Shown here: piece by piece, positions 43,502 to 52,321 of the stretch
How the letters are laid out: each line of letters starts with the position of its first letter
Position numbering within the stretch: position 1 is the stretch's first letter
Assembly (NCBI GenBank): GCA_000597885.1
Contig: CP004371.1
Coordinates: 3,612,501-3,676,500, forward strand
Length of the DNA stretch: 64,000 nucleotides
DNA from: Flammeovirgaceae bacterium 311
GTDB lineage: Bacteria > Bacteroidota > Bacteroidia > Cytophagales > Cyclobacteriaceae
Reading direction: 5' to 3'
Program-made: the position numbers and the translations under genes
The notes under the pieces: model-generated
What the model was told of the DNA's origin: nothing
Databases searched by the model: none
Seen by the model: only the letters and a program-made list of their open reading frames with translations

Positions 43502-44449
43502 ATGACAAAGATAGTAACCCTTACACTTAATCCTGCTCTGGATAAAAGCACCGAAACTGATCGCTTATTACCCGATGAAAAGCTTCGCTGTGATCCCCCC
43601 CGCTGGGAACCTGGCGGTGGAGGCATCAATGTAAGCCGGGCAATTAAATTCCTGGGCGGAGATTCTCTCTGCATTTACCTGGCCGGAGGCCCCGCCGGAG
43701 ACAAGATGGAAGCCTTATTAGCAGCAGAGGGTATCAGGCAACAGCGTATTCCAGGCAAGGAAGAGACCCGCGAAAATATTGTGGTTTTCGAAAAGATGAC
43801 CCAAAAGCAGTATCGTTTCGGTATGCCTGGTGCCAAGGTGAGCGAAGAAGAGCTGCAAGCCTGTCTGGATGCCGTCAGGAACCTGCCCGAGGAGGTAGAG
43901 TACCTGGTAGCCAGCGGTAGCTTGCCCACCGGTGCACCCGATGATTTTTATGGCAGAATAACTCAGCTGGCACAGGGGCGAGGCATTAAGTGTGTAGTAG
44001 ATACCTCTGGTAAAGCTCTGCTGAAAGCTGCCGATAATGGTGTATGCCTCCTGAAGCCCAACCTAAGCGAGTTAAGCCAGCTGGCAGGCAAAGGAGACAT
44101 TAATGCACTGGAGCAGGAAGAAATAGCCAAAGAAGTAATCAATAGCGGTAAAGCCACCATGCTTGCTGTTTCACTGGGGCCCAGGGGGGCTATGCTGGCC
44201 ACAAAAGATCATATTGAATATGTAGTGCCGCCTACGGTAAAACAGCTAAGTACGGTAGGGGCTGGCGATAGTATGGTAGCAGGCATGGTACTAGCCCTTA
44301 GCCTAGGCAAATCTCACCACGATATGATCCGATGGGGTGTAGCCGCCGGTACTGCTGCTACCATGAGTCCTGGTTCCGAACTCTGCCGCCGCGAAGATGT
44401 AGAGCATATCTATGAGTGGTTAAGAGAGCGGAGCAATACTCCTGCCTAA
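43502..44449 (+). CDS. PfkB-family hexose kinase (1-phosphofructokinase or PfkB-type)
   Basis: A 315-residue ribokinase-fold sugar kinase. The opening TLTLNPALDKSTETDRL, PGGGGINVSRAIKFLGGD, and the C-terminal signature TVGAGDSMVAGMVLALS (catalytic Asp in GAGDS) place it in the 1-phosphofructokinase/tagatose-6-phosphate kinase/PfkB group. The exact substrate, fructose-1-phosphate or fructose-6-phosphate, is not certain. It follows the HAD-OtsB fusion in the same direction, which may link it to sugar-phosphate metabolism. ATG at 43502. Confidence 0.9.
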   Translation: MTKIVTLTLNPALDKSTETDRLLPDEKLRCDPPRWEPGGGGINVSRAIKFLGGDSLCIYLAGGPAGDKMEALLAAEGIRQQRIPGKEETRENIVVFEKMTQKQYRFGMPGAKVSEEELQACLDAVRNLPEEVEYLVASGSLPTGAPDDFYGRITQLAQGRGIKCVVDTSGKALLKAADNGVCLLKPNLSELSQLAGKGDINALEQEEIAKEVINSGKATMLAVSLGPRGAMLATKDHIEYVVPPTVKQLSTVGAGDSMVAGMVLALSLGKSHHDMIRWGVAAGTAATMSPGSELCRREDVEHIYEWLRERSNTPA

Positions 44450-44851
44450 GATCCTGTGGTAAATAAGACAAGGCAGATATAAAAGCTTTGTTTGCCAAAC
44501 GTATTTTACTGAAGCAAGGGGTAATGCTGAAGCGACTGCTACCCCTATACTTCAAAGGCTGCCACCATCCAGGTATTATAGGCCCGCAAATACCCCCCTG
44601 CTATAATATGCTCTGCAACACTCTTCCATTTCCGAAACCTCCCTTAATAATACTGGCACCAGAAAGGCTATAGCTGATTGCCGGGGCGGGAATAAAAACA
44701 GCAGCAGCGTGTGCAGGCCTATAAGCTTTCTCTTAGTTTTACAAACAATTTCAATCTTCGCACTTACAGCAGCACAATTCTGTTAGGGTAAAAGGGACAT
44801 GAAAAATGTCCTTCTATTTTTTTATACCGACTGCTCCCGTGGAAGGATATT
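44450..44851. other. Intergenic gap with hairpin before the efflux gene
   Basis: 402 bp without a convincing gene. At 44793-44822 GGACAT pairs with ATGTCC around GAAAA and is followed by TTCTATTTTTTTA, an intrinsic-terminator-like structure about 30 bp before the GTG at 44852. It could end an upstream transcript or work as an attenuator of the efflux gene. Confidence 0.4.
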
Positions 44852-46084
44852 GTGACTAAACATTTTCGTGTCGTGAATCAAAAACAAAGAACTAAGATAA
44901 TATTAGTGCTTGGCGCTTTGGCAGCGCTTGGGCCCTTTTCTATAGATATGTACCTGCCGGGCTTTCCGGCTATTGCCAAAGACCTGCAGACAGATATTGC
45001 CCATGTTGGCTTTTCGCTTACCAGCTATTTTATTGGTATTTCAGTGGGGCAGCTTTTCTATGGACCCATCATTGATCGCTATGGGCGTAAAAAGCCCCTG
45101 CTGATCGGCCTGTTCCTGTACCTGCTGGCAGCCATTGGCTGTGCTTTTGCGCCTGATGTTTTCTGGCTTATTGGTTTGCGCCTGCTGCTGGCCCTGGGTG
45201 GCTGTGTGGGCATGGTGGCAGGCCGGGCTATAGTACGCGACCTTTTTCCGGCCAGCGAAACCGCTAAGGTTTTTTCTACTCTGATTCTGGTAATGGGCGT
45301 AGCACCCATTGTTGCACCTACTATAGGTGGTTTTGTAACAGCAAGCCTGGGCTGGCGCTTTATCTTTGTTACGCTCACCTTTATTGCTGCTGCACTGCTG
45401 TTTCTGGTATTCCGCTTTTTGCCCGAGAGCAAGCAGCCTGATGCCAGCGTATCCCTACAGCCAAAAAAAGTACTGAAGGACTATTTGATGGTGCTGAAAG
45501 ACCCTGAGTTCATCACCTATGCCATAGCCGGTAGCATTGCCTTTGCTGGTTTGTTCGCTTATATATCAGGTTCTCCCTTTGTGTTCATGGAGTTTTTTGG
45601 GCTGTCGGAAACACATTATGGCTGGCTGTTTGGCTTAAATGCTTTTGGCTTTATTTTGGGCAGCCAGATAAACCGGCTGTGGCTTAAGCGTAAAACAGCA
45701 GAACAAATAACCCGCCGTGCCAGTATCTTTCAGTGGGTACTGGGTTTGCTGCTGGCAGTAGGATCGGTGTGGGGTGTTTTAAACATTACCGGCACGCTGG
45801 TACTTATTTTCGGCTTCTTGTTTTGCTCGGGTTTTATTGCACCCAATGCTACGGCTGTGGCTTTACAACCCTTTACCCGCTATGCCGGCAGTGCCTCGGC
45901 CCTGCTGGGGAGTATACAGATGGTGGCCGGTGCCCTGGCTTCGGTAGCAGTAAGCTTTTTTCATAATGGCACTCCGCTGCCCATGGCACTTACCATGGCA
46001 GGCTGTGCTACCTTTGCCCTTGCAGTATTGCTCGTTTATAGACAAATAGCAAAAAGAAGCAAGCTGGCCGCTGCCTCCCACTAA
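44852..46084 (+). CDS. Bcr/CflA family drug-resistance efflux MFS transporter
   Basis: A 410-residue, twelve-helix major facilitator pump of the Bcr/CflA group, which exports drugs such as bicyclomycin or chloramphenicol, or sulfonamides. The first helix carries GPFSIDMYLPGFPAIAKDL, and motif A between helices 2 and 3 is FYGPIIDRYGRKKPLLIG. The helix 4 and 5 signatures LRLLLALGGCVGMVAGRAIVRD and APIVAPTIGGF are also present. The GTG start at 44852 is chosen because GGAAGGATATT just before it is a good ribosome-binding site. Actual substrate unknown. Confidence 0.92.
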   Translation: MTKHFRVVNQKQRTKIILVLGALAALGPFSIDMYLPGFPAIAKDLQTDIAHVGFSLTSYFIGISVGQLFYGPIIDRYGRKKPLLIGLFLYLLAAIGCAFAPDVFWLIGLRLLLALGGCVGMVAGRAIVRDLFPASETAKVFSTLILVMGVAPIVAPTIGGFVTASLGWRFIFVTLTFIAAALLFLVFRFLPESKQPDASVSLQPKKVLKDYLMVLKDPEFITYAIAGSIAFAGLFAYISGSPFVFMEFFGLSETHYGWLFGLNAFGFILGSQINRLWLKRKTAEQITRRASIFQWVLGLLLAVGSVWGVLNITGTLVLIFGFLFCSGFIAPNATAVALQPFTRYAGSASALLGSIQMVAGALASVAVSFFHNGTPLPMALTMAGCATFALAVLLVYRQIAKRSKLAAASH

Positions 46085-46298
46085 AGGGATTACTGCTATT
46101 TTACTCTACTAAGCTTGTGGTATCACTACTACAGGCTTTTGCATTTCAAAGGTTTATATTCTTCAAAGTTCTGATCAACCAGATCTTTAACATAAAAAAC
46201 AGGCTTCTATTTATATTCCATACCAGCTGTTTTCAGTGGATTTTCTTAGACTTATTTCTGCAACCTCTGGACGTTACACCCGTTGAAATCCATACATT

Positions 46299-47408
46299 AT
46301 GAGTAATAGTAGCAGTAATCAACGCAAAAAGGTCGCCTTTATATTAGGCGCAGGTTTTTCTAAATGTGCCGATTTACCGGTACAGGCCGATTTAACCCCT
46401 TTGCTTGTTTCTGATGAGTTCAATAGTCCGCTGGACAAAACGATTACCCATATCATCAGCGATTTTATCAAGTATGCCTTTGGCTGGCAGGAAGGCAAGG
46501 AAATCCCTTCCCTGGAAGATGTATTTACTTCTATAGATATTTCTGTTACCAACGGCACGCATCTGGGCAACATTTATCCCCCCGATAAACTAAGGGCACT
46601 ACGCAGGTTGCTCATTTACCGCACCTTCCAGATCCTTGATCAGCGCTTTAGCCTGTGCGAGGATATAGACAGCCTGCTGCGCCACTACCAGGACCATGAC
46701 TGCTCTTATATTGTGATGAACTGGGATATTGTGCTGGAGAAGCACCTGGAGGAAATTAATCCGGATGTTAAGATCAACTACATTACACCCTCTTATGACT
46801 GGCAAAGCAAAAGCCGGAGCAACTATAACGATGGTATAAAAGTCTGCAAAATGCATGGCTCCAGCAACTGGGCCTACTGCAAGAACTGTAAAACACTTTT
46901 TTACCAGCTCGATAAAAAGCTGTCCCTTCATAAAAAAGTGGGTCTCTATCTAGCTGACTTCAGGCTTTTTGATCCCTCTTTTTCCAATACGCATTTTGAT
47001 GCCAGTGCACAAATAGACGAGCAGGACGATAAATGCAAGATCTGCGATAACAACCTCACAACGCATATTGCTACCTTTAGCTACCGGAAATCATTTCGCA
47101 CGGCAGCCTACTCTGCCATCTGGCACGAAGCGGAAAACCTCCTGTCGGAGGCCCATAAATGGGTGTTTATAGGTTATTCTCTTCCCGAGGCCGACTTTGA
47201 GCTGAAGCACCTCATTAAAAGCGCTGAAATAAGGCTTAAACACAAGGAAGATCCAAAAGAGATAGAGGCAGTACTTTACCAGGACAAGCATGCCAAGAGA
47301 AAAGTAAAGCGTTTTTTTGGCCCTAAAAATGTAAGGGTGTTCGAGAATGGTCTCACAGAATATGTTCAGCACCTGGCCGAACAAGTGCCTTCTGAAAAGC
47401 AGGCATAG
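46299..47408 (+). CDS. SIR2-like domain protein with two CxxC pairs
   Basis: A 369-residue soluble protein of the SIR2-like group. VAFILGAGFSKCADLPVQADL (about 11-31) is the NAD-binding loop of this superfamily. IVMNWDIVLEKHLEE (about 139-153) stands in for the usual TTNYDxLLE, KMHGSSNWAYC (about 184-195) has the catalytic-type HGS, and VFIGYSLPEADFELKHLI (about 288-305) is the usual SIR2_2 C-terminal block. The pairs CKNC (about 195-198) and CKIC (about 246-249) probably bind one zinc ion. Such proteins act as NAD+ hydrolases in several anti-phage systems, but also in other roles; no defence gene is adjacent. It is flanked by a Bcr pump and a small lipoprotein. Confidence 0.75.
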   Translation: MSNSSSNQRKKVAFILGAGFSKCADLPVQADLTPLLVSDEFNSPLDKTITHIISDFIKYAFGWQEGKEIPSLEDVFTSIDISVTNGTHLGNIYPPDKLRALRRLLIYRTFQILDQRFSLCEDIDSLLRHYQDHDCSYIVMNWDIVLEKHLEEINPDVKINYITPSYDWQSKSRSNYNDGIKVCKMHGSSNWAYCKNCKTLFYQLDKKLSLHKKVGLYLADFRLFDPSFSNTHFDASAQIDEQDDKCKICDNNLTTHIATFSYRKSFRTAAYSAIWHEAENLLSEAHKWVFIGYSLPEADFELKHLIKSAEIRLKHKEDPKEIEAVLYQDKHAKRKVKRFFGPKNVRVFENGLTEYVQHLAEQVPSEKQA

Positions 47409-47454
47409 AACAGCTGCCCGGCCATCTTAAACCTTAGCCTCTACCTCACATAAA

Positions 47455-47703
47455 TCATAAATTGTTTCCGGTGCCATAAGGCCTGGTGGTAATGGTATCT
47501 GCAGGCGATCCCGGAATATTGTTCAGGCGTCTTGCCGTATCCTGCTGATTTTGCTGCAGCGTGTCTCTTTCTTCAGACGGTGTATATTCTATAGGGGCCA
47601 TATCATCTCTTCTCATCTGGGTAGTATCATCCCCCTCCCGGCTTTCAGAACAAGCTGCTAGAACACCCATCAGCAAAAGTCCTGCACAAATAGTTTTTTT
47701 CAT
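47455..47703 (-). CDS. Small lipoprotein
   Basis: An 82-residue protein with a lipoprotein signal ending in MGVLAAC (Cys about residue 18), then a short Ser/Arg/Asp/Gln-rich, likely disordered mature part with ETITTRPYG-like tail. Function unknown. It is convergent with the SIR2 gene, 46 bp away. Confidence 0.6.
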   Translation of the reverse strand: MKKTICAGLLLMGVLAACSESREGDDTTQMRRDDMAPIEYTPSEERDTLQQNQQDTARRLNNIPGSPADTITTRPYGTGNNL

Positions 47704-47920
47704 GATCTTATACTTTATAAAATCATAACTATCTGTAGCCTCCGTAGTTTAACTGACCTACTCTTTTGTTACCGCCGCAGCTCCCTCTCTTTGCTGCAGT
47801 TAAATGTAATATTTAATCTATTATCAGAAGAATTAATATTACCATAACCCTTTAGTTGCTCTGCATTTAAATCATTTTAATACATTGGGAATCGATTTAT
47901 CATTTTTAATGAGGTAACTT

Positions 47921-50900
47921 ATGAGAAGAAATTTACTGATTAAAACATTTTTTCTGTTAGTATTTGCCCTATGCAGCATGCAGGCAGCTACAGGACAGGC
48001 AGTATTCATCAATGAAATTCATTATGACAATGATGGAACAGACAGTGGTGAAGCCATTGAAATAGCCGGACCGGCCGGAACAGACGTAAGTGGCTGGAGT
48101 GTGGTACTCTATAACGGAAACAATGGCGCAGCATATGATACCAAAACGCTTTCTGGTACTATTTCCGATCAAAGCAGTGGTTTTGGTTTTATTGTAATAA
48201 ACTATCCTTCTAACGGCATCCAGAACGGTGCTCCCGATGGTGTGGCCCTGGTAGACAACAACGGTAATGTACTGCAGTTTTTAAGCTATGAAGGCACTTT
48301 TACCGCAGTAGGTGGTCCGGCAGATGGCATGCTTAGCACCGATATAGGGGTGAGCGAGGCTGGCGGTACTGCTTCCGGCTCTTCTCTGCAGCTTTCCGGT
48401 AACGGCACCACCTATACAGATTTTAGCTGGGCTCCAGAAGCCACCGCTACTTTTGGATCCCTTAACAGCGCACAGAGCTTTGGCGAGGGTGGCGGCGGCA
48501 CTGATCCCGATCCCGACCCAGATCCTGACCCTACTCCCGGTGCTTCTACCATTGTTTTCATCAACGAAATCCATTACGATAATGCGGGTACTGACGAAAA
48601 TGAGGGTGTTGAACTGGCAGGCCTGGCTGGCACAAGCTTAAATGGCTGGCAGCTGATTCCTTATAATGGCAACAACGGAGCCAGCTATTCCCCCCTTACA
48701 CTATCAGGGGTTATTCCTGATCAGCAGGCTGGCTTTGGTACTGTTTTCTTTCCCATCAGCGGTTTGCAAAATGGTGCTCCCGATGGCATAGCGCTGGTAG
48801 ATGCAGAAGCTAATGTTATTCAGTTCCTAAGCTATGAAGGTACTTTTGCCGCCACCGATGGTCCTGCTGCAGGCTTAACCAGCACCGACATTGGTGTGGA
48901 AGAAGGCAGTGGCACTCCAGCAGACTTCTCCCTGCAACTAACAGGTACCGGCTCTGCTTACAAAGACTTTACATGGGCTGCCGAAGCAGCATCAACTTAT
49001 AATGCTGTAAACAACGAACAGCAGTTTCTGCCCCTGCAGGACATTGTATTTATCAACGAAATACACTACGACAACAATGGTGCTGATACAGGCGAGGGTG
49101 TTGAAGTAGCAGGAAATGCAGGCGCCGACCTGGAAGGCTGGCAGCTGGTTGCCTACAACGGCAGCAATGGAGCTGCCTATGCTACCACAAACCTCAGTGG
49201 TGTTATACCCAACCTGCAAAATGGCTACGGCACTGTATTTTTTGCTATTTCCGGTCTTCAGAACGGTGCGCCTGATGGCATTGCTCTGATAGATCCTGAA
49301 GGTGCTGTAGTACAATTTTTAAGCTACGAAGGTACATTTACCGCAGCAGGTGGCCCGGCAGATGGCATGCTTAGCACCGATATAGGCGTGGAAGAAACTA
49401 GCACAACCCCCGAAGGCCATTCGTTGCAGTTAACAGGCACAGGCTTTAACTATGCAGATTTTACCTGGAGCGGTCCTGTTGCGGGCACTTACAACGAAAT
49501 TAACACCGGCCAGAGCTTTAGTGCCGGAGGAGGCACAGATCCCGATCCGGAACCACAGGAAGTTAGCATTGCAGAAGCACGCAACTTACCTCTGGGTACC
49601 CAGGTTATCATAAATGGTACTTTAACAGCCGTAAACGAGCTGGGCGGCCCTGCTTATCTGCAGGACGAAACAGGCGGTATTCCTGTTTTCGATTATCAGG
49701 TGCATGGCCCCGACGGCTTTAGCATTGGTGATTCCATACAGGTAACAGCTTCTATTGGAGCCTTTAACCAGATGCTGCAATTAGTTGATGTTACCAATGT
49801 GGAAAGCTATGGCCCCGCCAATAGCCCAATAGCGCCTTTAGTGGTAAGTATTGCTGAAATTACCCCTGCACTGGAGGGCCAGCTTGTTACCATAACAGGG
49901 GCTTCTTTTACAGATACCAGAGGCTTGCTGTTCCCGGAAAGCAACTACAACATTACAGATGGCACCGGCACCATAGCACTAAGAATAGATGGTGATGTAG
50001 AGAGTTTGGTAGGGCGCGAAATTCCCGATGAGGCTGTAACCATAACAGGTGTGTTGAGCAGCTTCAGAGGCACCCTGCAGCTCCTTCCCCGCTTTATTGA
50101 GGATCTGCCCGGCACCACTCCTTACGAGCCGGAGGGCACCGATATTCCGTTTGCCACTACCCTGGATGTAATGAGCTGGAACATGGAGTTCTTCGGTTCT
50201 ACCCTGCCTAACTTTGGTCCTGAAAATGTGCAGCTGCAGCTGCAAAATGCCAAAGAAGTAATTGAGCGTGCAAATGCCGATGTTATTGCCGTACAGGAGA
50301 TTTCCGACGAGGGGCTGCTGCAGGAGCTGGCAGATATGCTGGGTTATATAAAAGTATGCTCCGACCGCTTCTCCTATTCTTTCGGTGAGCCAGACCCCAC
50401 TTTCCCGGATCAGAAGCTCTGCTTCCTCTATAATCCTGCCACCATTACGCTGGTAGATGAAAGAGTAATCTTTGAAGAAATGTACGATGCTGCCCGCTCC
50501 GGAGCCAGCACTCCCCTGGACCCTTACCCCACCGGTAACCCTTCTTCCTTCTGGTCTAGCGGCAGGCTGCCTTACATGATCACGGTAGATGCTACCATAG
50601 AGGGTAATACAGAGCGTATACAGCTTATCAACATCCATGCAAAATCGGGTTCTTCTGCCGCCGATCTCAGACGCCGATTCTTTGATGTGCAGGCCCTGAA
50701 CGATACCCTGGATCACTATTATCCCGATGCAAACCTTATATTGCTTGGAGATTATAATGATGATGTAGATGAATCGATAGGAGGCGGCCCTTCTACCTAT
50801 ATTGAATTTATAGAGGCTGAAAATTTCCAGGTAGTAACTTCAACCCTTAGCGAGGCGGGGCTGCGCTCTTTTATTACACAGGATAATGTCATTGACCATA

Positions 50901-51751
50901 TTGCGATCAGCGATGAGCTGTACGACAATTACCTGGCCGGTACCGAATCCCTGCTGATACCATTCTCTTACATATCAAACTACGGAAATACTACCTCAGA
51001 CCACCTGCCTGTATTTACGCGCTTTGAGCTGTACCAGCCCCTGGTTGCCTCCATTAGTGGCGATGATGTAGTATATTATGGATATGCTCCTGAAGAATGT
51101 ACTACTTTAACTGCTTCAGTAAGCGGCGGAAAAGGTGAGTATACCTATATATGGAGCACCGGAGAATCTACTGCCTCCATAGAAACCTGCCCTGAAACCA
51201 GCACTACCTATACCCTTACTGTTTTGGATGGCGCTGGCAACAGTACTACAGAAACCTTTAGTGTTTGCGCCATCGATGCGACCTGTGGTAATGACAAACT
51301 GCAGCTTTGCTGGCAGCCCAATAGCAACGTCAATATGCAGCTTTGTCTGCCTGCACAACTGGCAGATTTCTTCATCCGCCGCGGGGCTTCTATTGGCGCC
51401 TGTTTTGCAGAACAGGCCTGTGCGCCCGATAATAAAGATGTTAACGCAAGGATATCGCAAAGTACGGATGTACAGTACCTGGAAATTAACAGTGCGTTTT
51501 CTGTTACACCTAACCTTATATCTGGCAAAGCAACTGTAGATTTTATAGTACTGGAAGAGGGCAGAACCACCGTTAAGTTGTATACCGTAGATGGCCGGGA
51601 GCTGGCAACGCTGTACGATGCTAAAGATAGCTTTGGCACTGCCCGTTCTGCAGAGTTTAATGTGGACAGCTATAAATCAGGCCTTTACGTGGTAAGAATG
51701 ACAACCGCCAGTGGCGAGGCCTTTACCTCTAAAATTATAGTGAAGCCTTAA
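47921..51751 (+). CDS. T9SS cargo with three lamin-tail-like domains and an EEP phosphodiesterase
   Basis: A 1276-residue secreted protein. Signal peptide about 1-26 (FLLVFALCSMQAATGQ). Three LTD-like (lamin-tail) modules follow at about 27-165, 208-352 and 372-520, each with VFINEIHYDN and a DGIALVD/FLSYEGTF segment; a linker of Asp/Pro repeats separates the first two. An OB-fold-like region is at about 545-740 (LPLGTQVIINGTLTAVN; LEGQLVTITGASF). An endonuclease/exonuclease/phosphatase domain (about 748-1035) retains all key residues: MSWNMEFFG, VIAVQEIS, NIHAKSG, LLGDYNDD and TSDHLPVFTRF. A SprB/PKD-like repeat (about 1055-1120; SGGKGEYTYIWSTGEST) and a T9SS type A sorting domain (about 1195-1276) end the protein. 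It is probably an extracellular nuclease or phosphodiesterase. Confidence 0.88.
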   Translation: MRRNLLIKTFFLLVFALCSMQAATGQAVFINEIHYDNDGTDSGEAIEIAGPAGTDVSGWSVVLYNGNNGAAYDTKTLSGTISDQSSGFGFIVINYPSNGIQNGAPDGVALVDNNGNVLQFLSYEGTFTAVGGPADGMLSTDIGVSEAGGTASGSSLQLSGNGTTYTDFSWAPEATATFGSLNSAQSFGEGGGGTDPDPDPDPDPTPGASTIVFINEIHYDNAGTDENEGVELAGLAGTSLNGWQLIPYNGNNGASYSPLTLSGVIPDQQAGFGTVFFPISGLQNGAPDGIALVDAEANVIQFLSYEGTFAATDGPAAGLTSTDIGVEEGSGTPADFSLQLTGTGSAYKDFTWAAEAASTYNAVNNEQQFLPLQDIVFINEIHYDNNGADTGEGVEVAGNAGADLEGWQLVAYNGSNGAAYATTNLSGVIPNLQNGYGTVFFAISGLQNGAPDGIALIDPEGAVVQFLSYEGTFTAAGGPADGMLSTDIGVEETSTTPEGHSLQLTGTGFNYADFTWSGPVAGTYNEINTGQSFSAGGGTDPDPEPQEVSIAEARNLPLGTQVIINGTLTAVNELGGPAYLQDETGGIPVFDYQVHGPDGFSIGDSIQVTASIGAFNQMLQLVDVTNVESYGPANSPIAPLVVSIAEITPALEGQLVTITGASFTDTRGLLFPESNYNITDGTGTIALRIDGDVESLVGREIPDEAVTITGVLSSFRGTLQLLPRFIEDLPGTTPYEPEGTDIPFATTLDVMSWNMEFFGSTLPNFGPENVQLQLQNAKEVIERANADVIAVQEISDEGLLQELADMLGYIKVCSDRFSYSFGEPDPTFPDQKLCFLYNPATITLVDERVIFEEMYDAARSGASTPLDPYPTGNPSSFWSSGRLPYMITVDATIEGNTERIQLINIHAKSGSSAADLRRRFFDVQALNDTLDHYYPDANLILLGDYNDDVDESIGGGPSTYIEFIEAENFQVVTSTLSEAGLRSFITQDNVIDHIAISDELYDNYLAGTESLLIPFSYISNYGNTTSDHLPVFTRFELYQPLVASISGDDVVYYGYAPEECTTLTASVSGGKGEYTYIWSTGESTASIETCPETSTTYTLTVLDGAGNSTTETFSVCAIDATCGNDKLQLCWQPNSNVNMQLCLPAQLADFFIRRGASIGACFAEQACAPDNKDVNARISQSTDVQYLEINSAFSVTPNLISGKATVDFIVLEEGRTTVKLYTVDGRELATLYDAKDSFGTARSAEFNVDSYKSGLYVVRMTTASGEAFTSKIIVKP
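48317..48348 (+). repeat. 32-bp repeat shared by LTD modules 1 and 3
   Basis: Positions 48317-48348 are identical, base for base, to 49355-49386 in the third LTD module of the same gene, although flanking codons differ. The middle module does not share it. It suggests recent gene conversion or unequal exchange between modules. Confidence 0.8.
49355..49386 (+). repeat. Second copy of the 32-bp repeat
   Basis: Second copy of the identical 32-bp segment (see 48317-48348), within the third lamin-tail-like module. Confidence 0.8.
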
Positions 51752-51834
51752 GGTCTGTATGCTGCCGCTTAGCGGCGGTGCATCTTTTAACCCCTGCATT
51801 ACTCCTGATTTTAGAGAAGGGGTAACCAGACAAG

Positions 51835-51895
51835 CAGCCGGTGGTACCTGGCCTGGATTTGATTTCCGGCTTTGGCACCACCGGCTGTTTTTTTT
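51835..51895 (+). terminator. Long terminator after the LTD-EEP gene
   Basis: CAGCCGGTGGTACC (51835-51848) pairs with GGCACCACCGGCTG (51874-51887, one mismatch) around a 25-base loop, followed by nine Ts. A smaller stem GCCGC/GCGGC at 51763-51775 lies just before it, with CTTTTAAC after. Confidence 0.8.
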
Positions 51896-52021
51896 CTGTG
51901 CAGCCAGATGTTAAGTAAATGCAGGGCTACTAAAGAGAAGCCAAAAGCTACCATCAAGGCCAGAAAGTGATATCCATTTGAGGCCTGCCTCGTATACTCA
52001 ATTAGAATAAAATATTTGATT

Positions 52022-52321
52022 ATGGCAGATTTAGATAAGAAAACACCACGTGATGAACAGAACCACCAGCCTGATAACGCCGGGCTGCAAAATAAGCTTA
52101 CCGAAAAGCAAAGCCCTGCAGACACAGATAAGGGTGGCCTAAGTGGCAAAACCAGCCACAGCGACGATGGTGGTTCACAACGTGCAAACGTAAGTACCAA
52201 TGGTGGTGTTGACCGCCCAAGCATAGGCGAAATAGGTACAGATAAACAACGGGAGAAAAACCGGATTCTTAATGAGCAGGTGAGAGATCCTGAAGATAAG
52301 AATAACGGACCTAAAAAATAA
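52022..52321 (+). CDS. Small hydrophilic disordered-like protein
   Basis: A 99-residue protein, rich in Asp, Lys, Gln, Asn, Gly and Ser, with no hydrophobic segment (MADLDKKTPRDEQNHQPDN ... EQVRDPEDKNNGPKK). ATG at 52022 is preferred to the TTG and ATT codons just before it. The composition recalls LEA-like or stress-protective disordered proteins; no family is recognised. A 22-bp perfect hairpin follows it. Confidence 0.6.
   Translation: MADLDKKTPRDEQNHQPDNAGLQNKLTEKQSPADTDKGGLSGKTSHSDDGGSQRANVSTNGGVDRPSIGEIGTDKQREKNRILNEQVRDPEDKNNGPKK

Noticed and set aside
44488-44673. A 61-codon plus-strand ORF after the PfkB gene
   Set aside because: No ribosome site and a Pro/Cys-rich random-looking translation; rejected as a chance frame.
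49979-50716. A 245-codon minus-strand ORF inside the LTD-EEP gene
   Set aside because: Antisense to conserved EEP coding sequence with its full set of motifs; no ribosome site.
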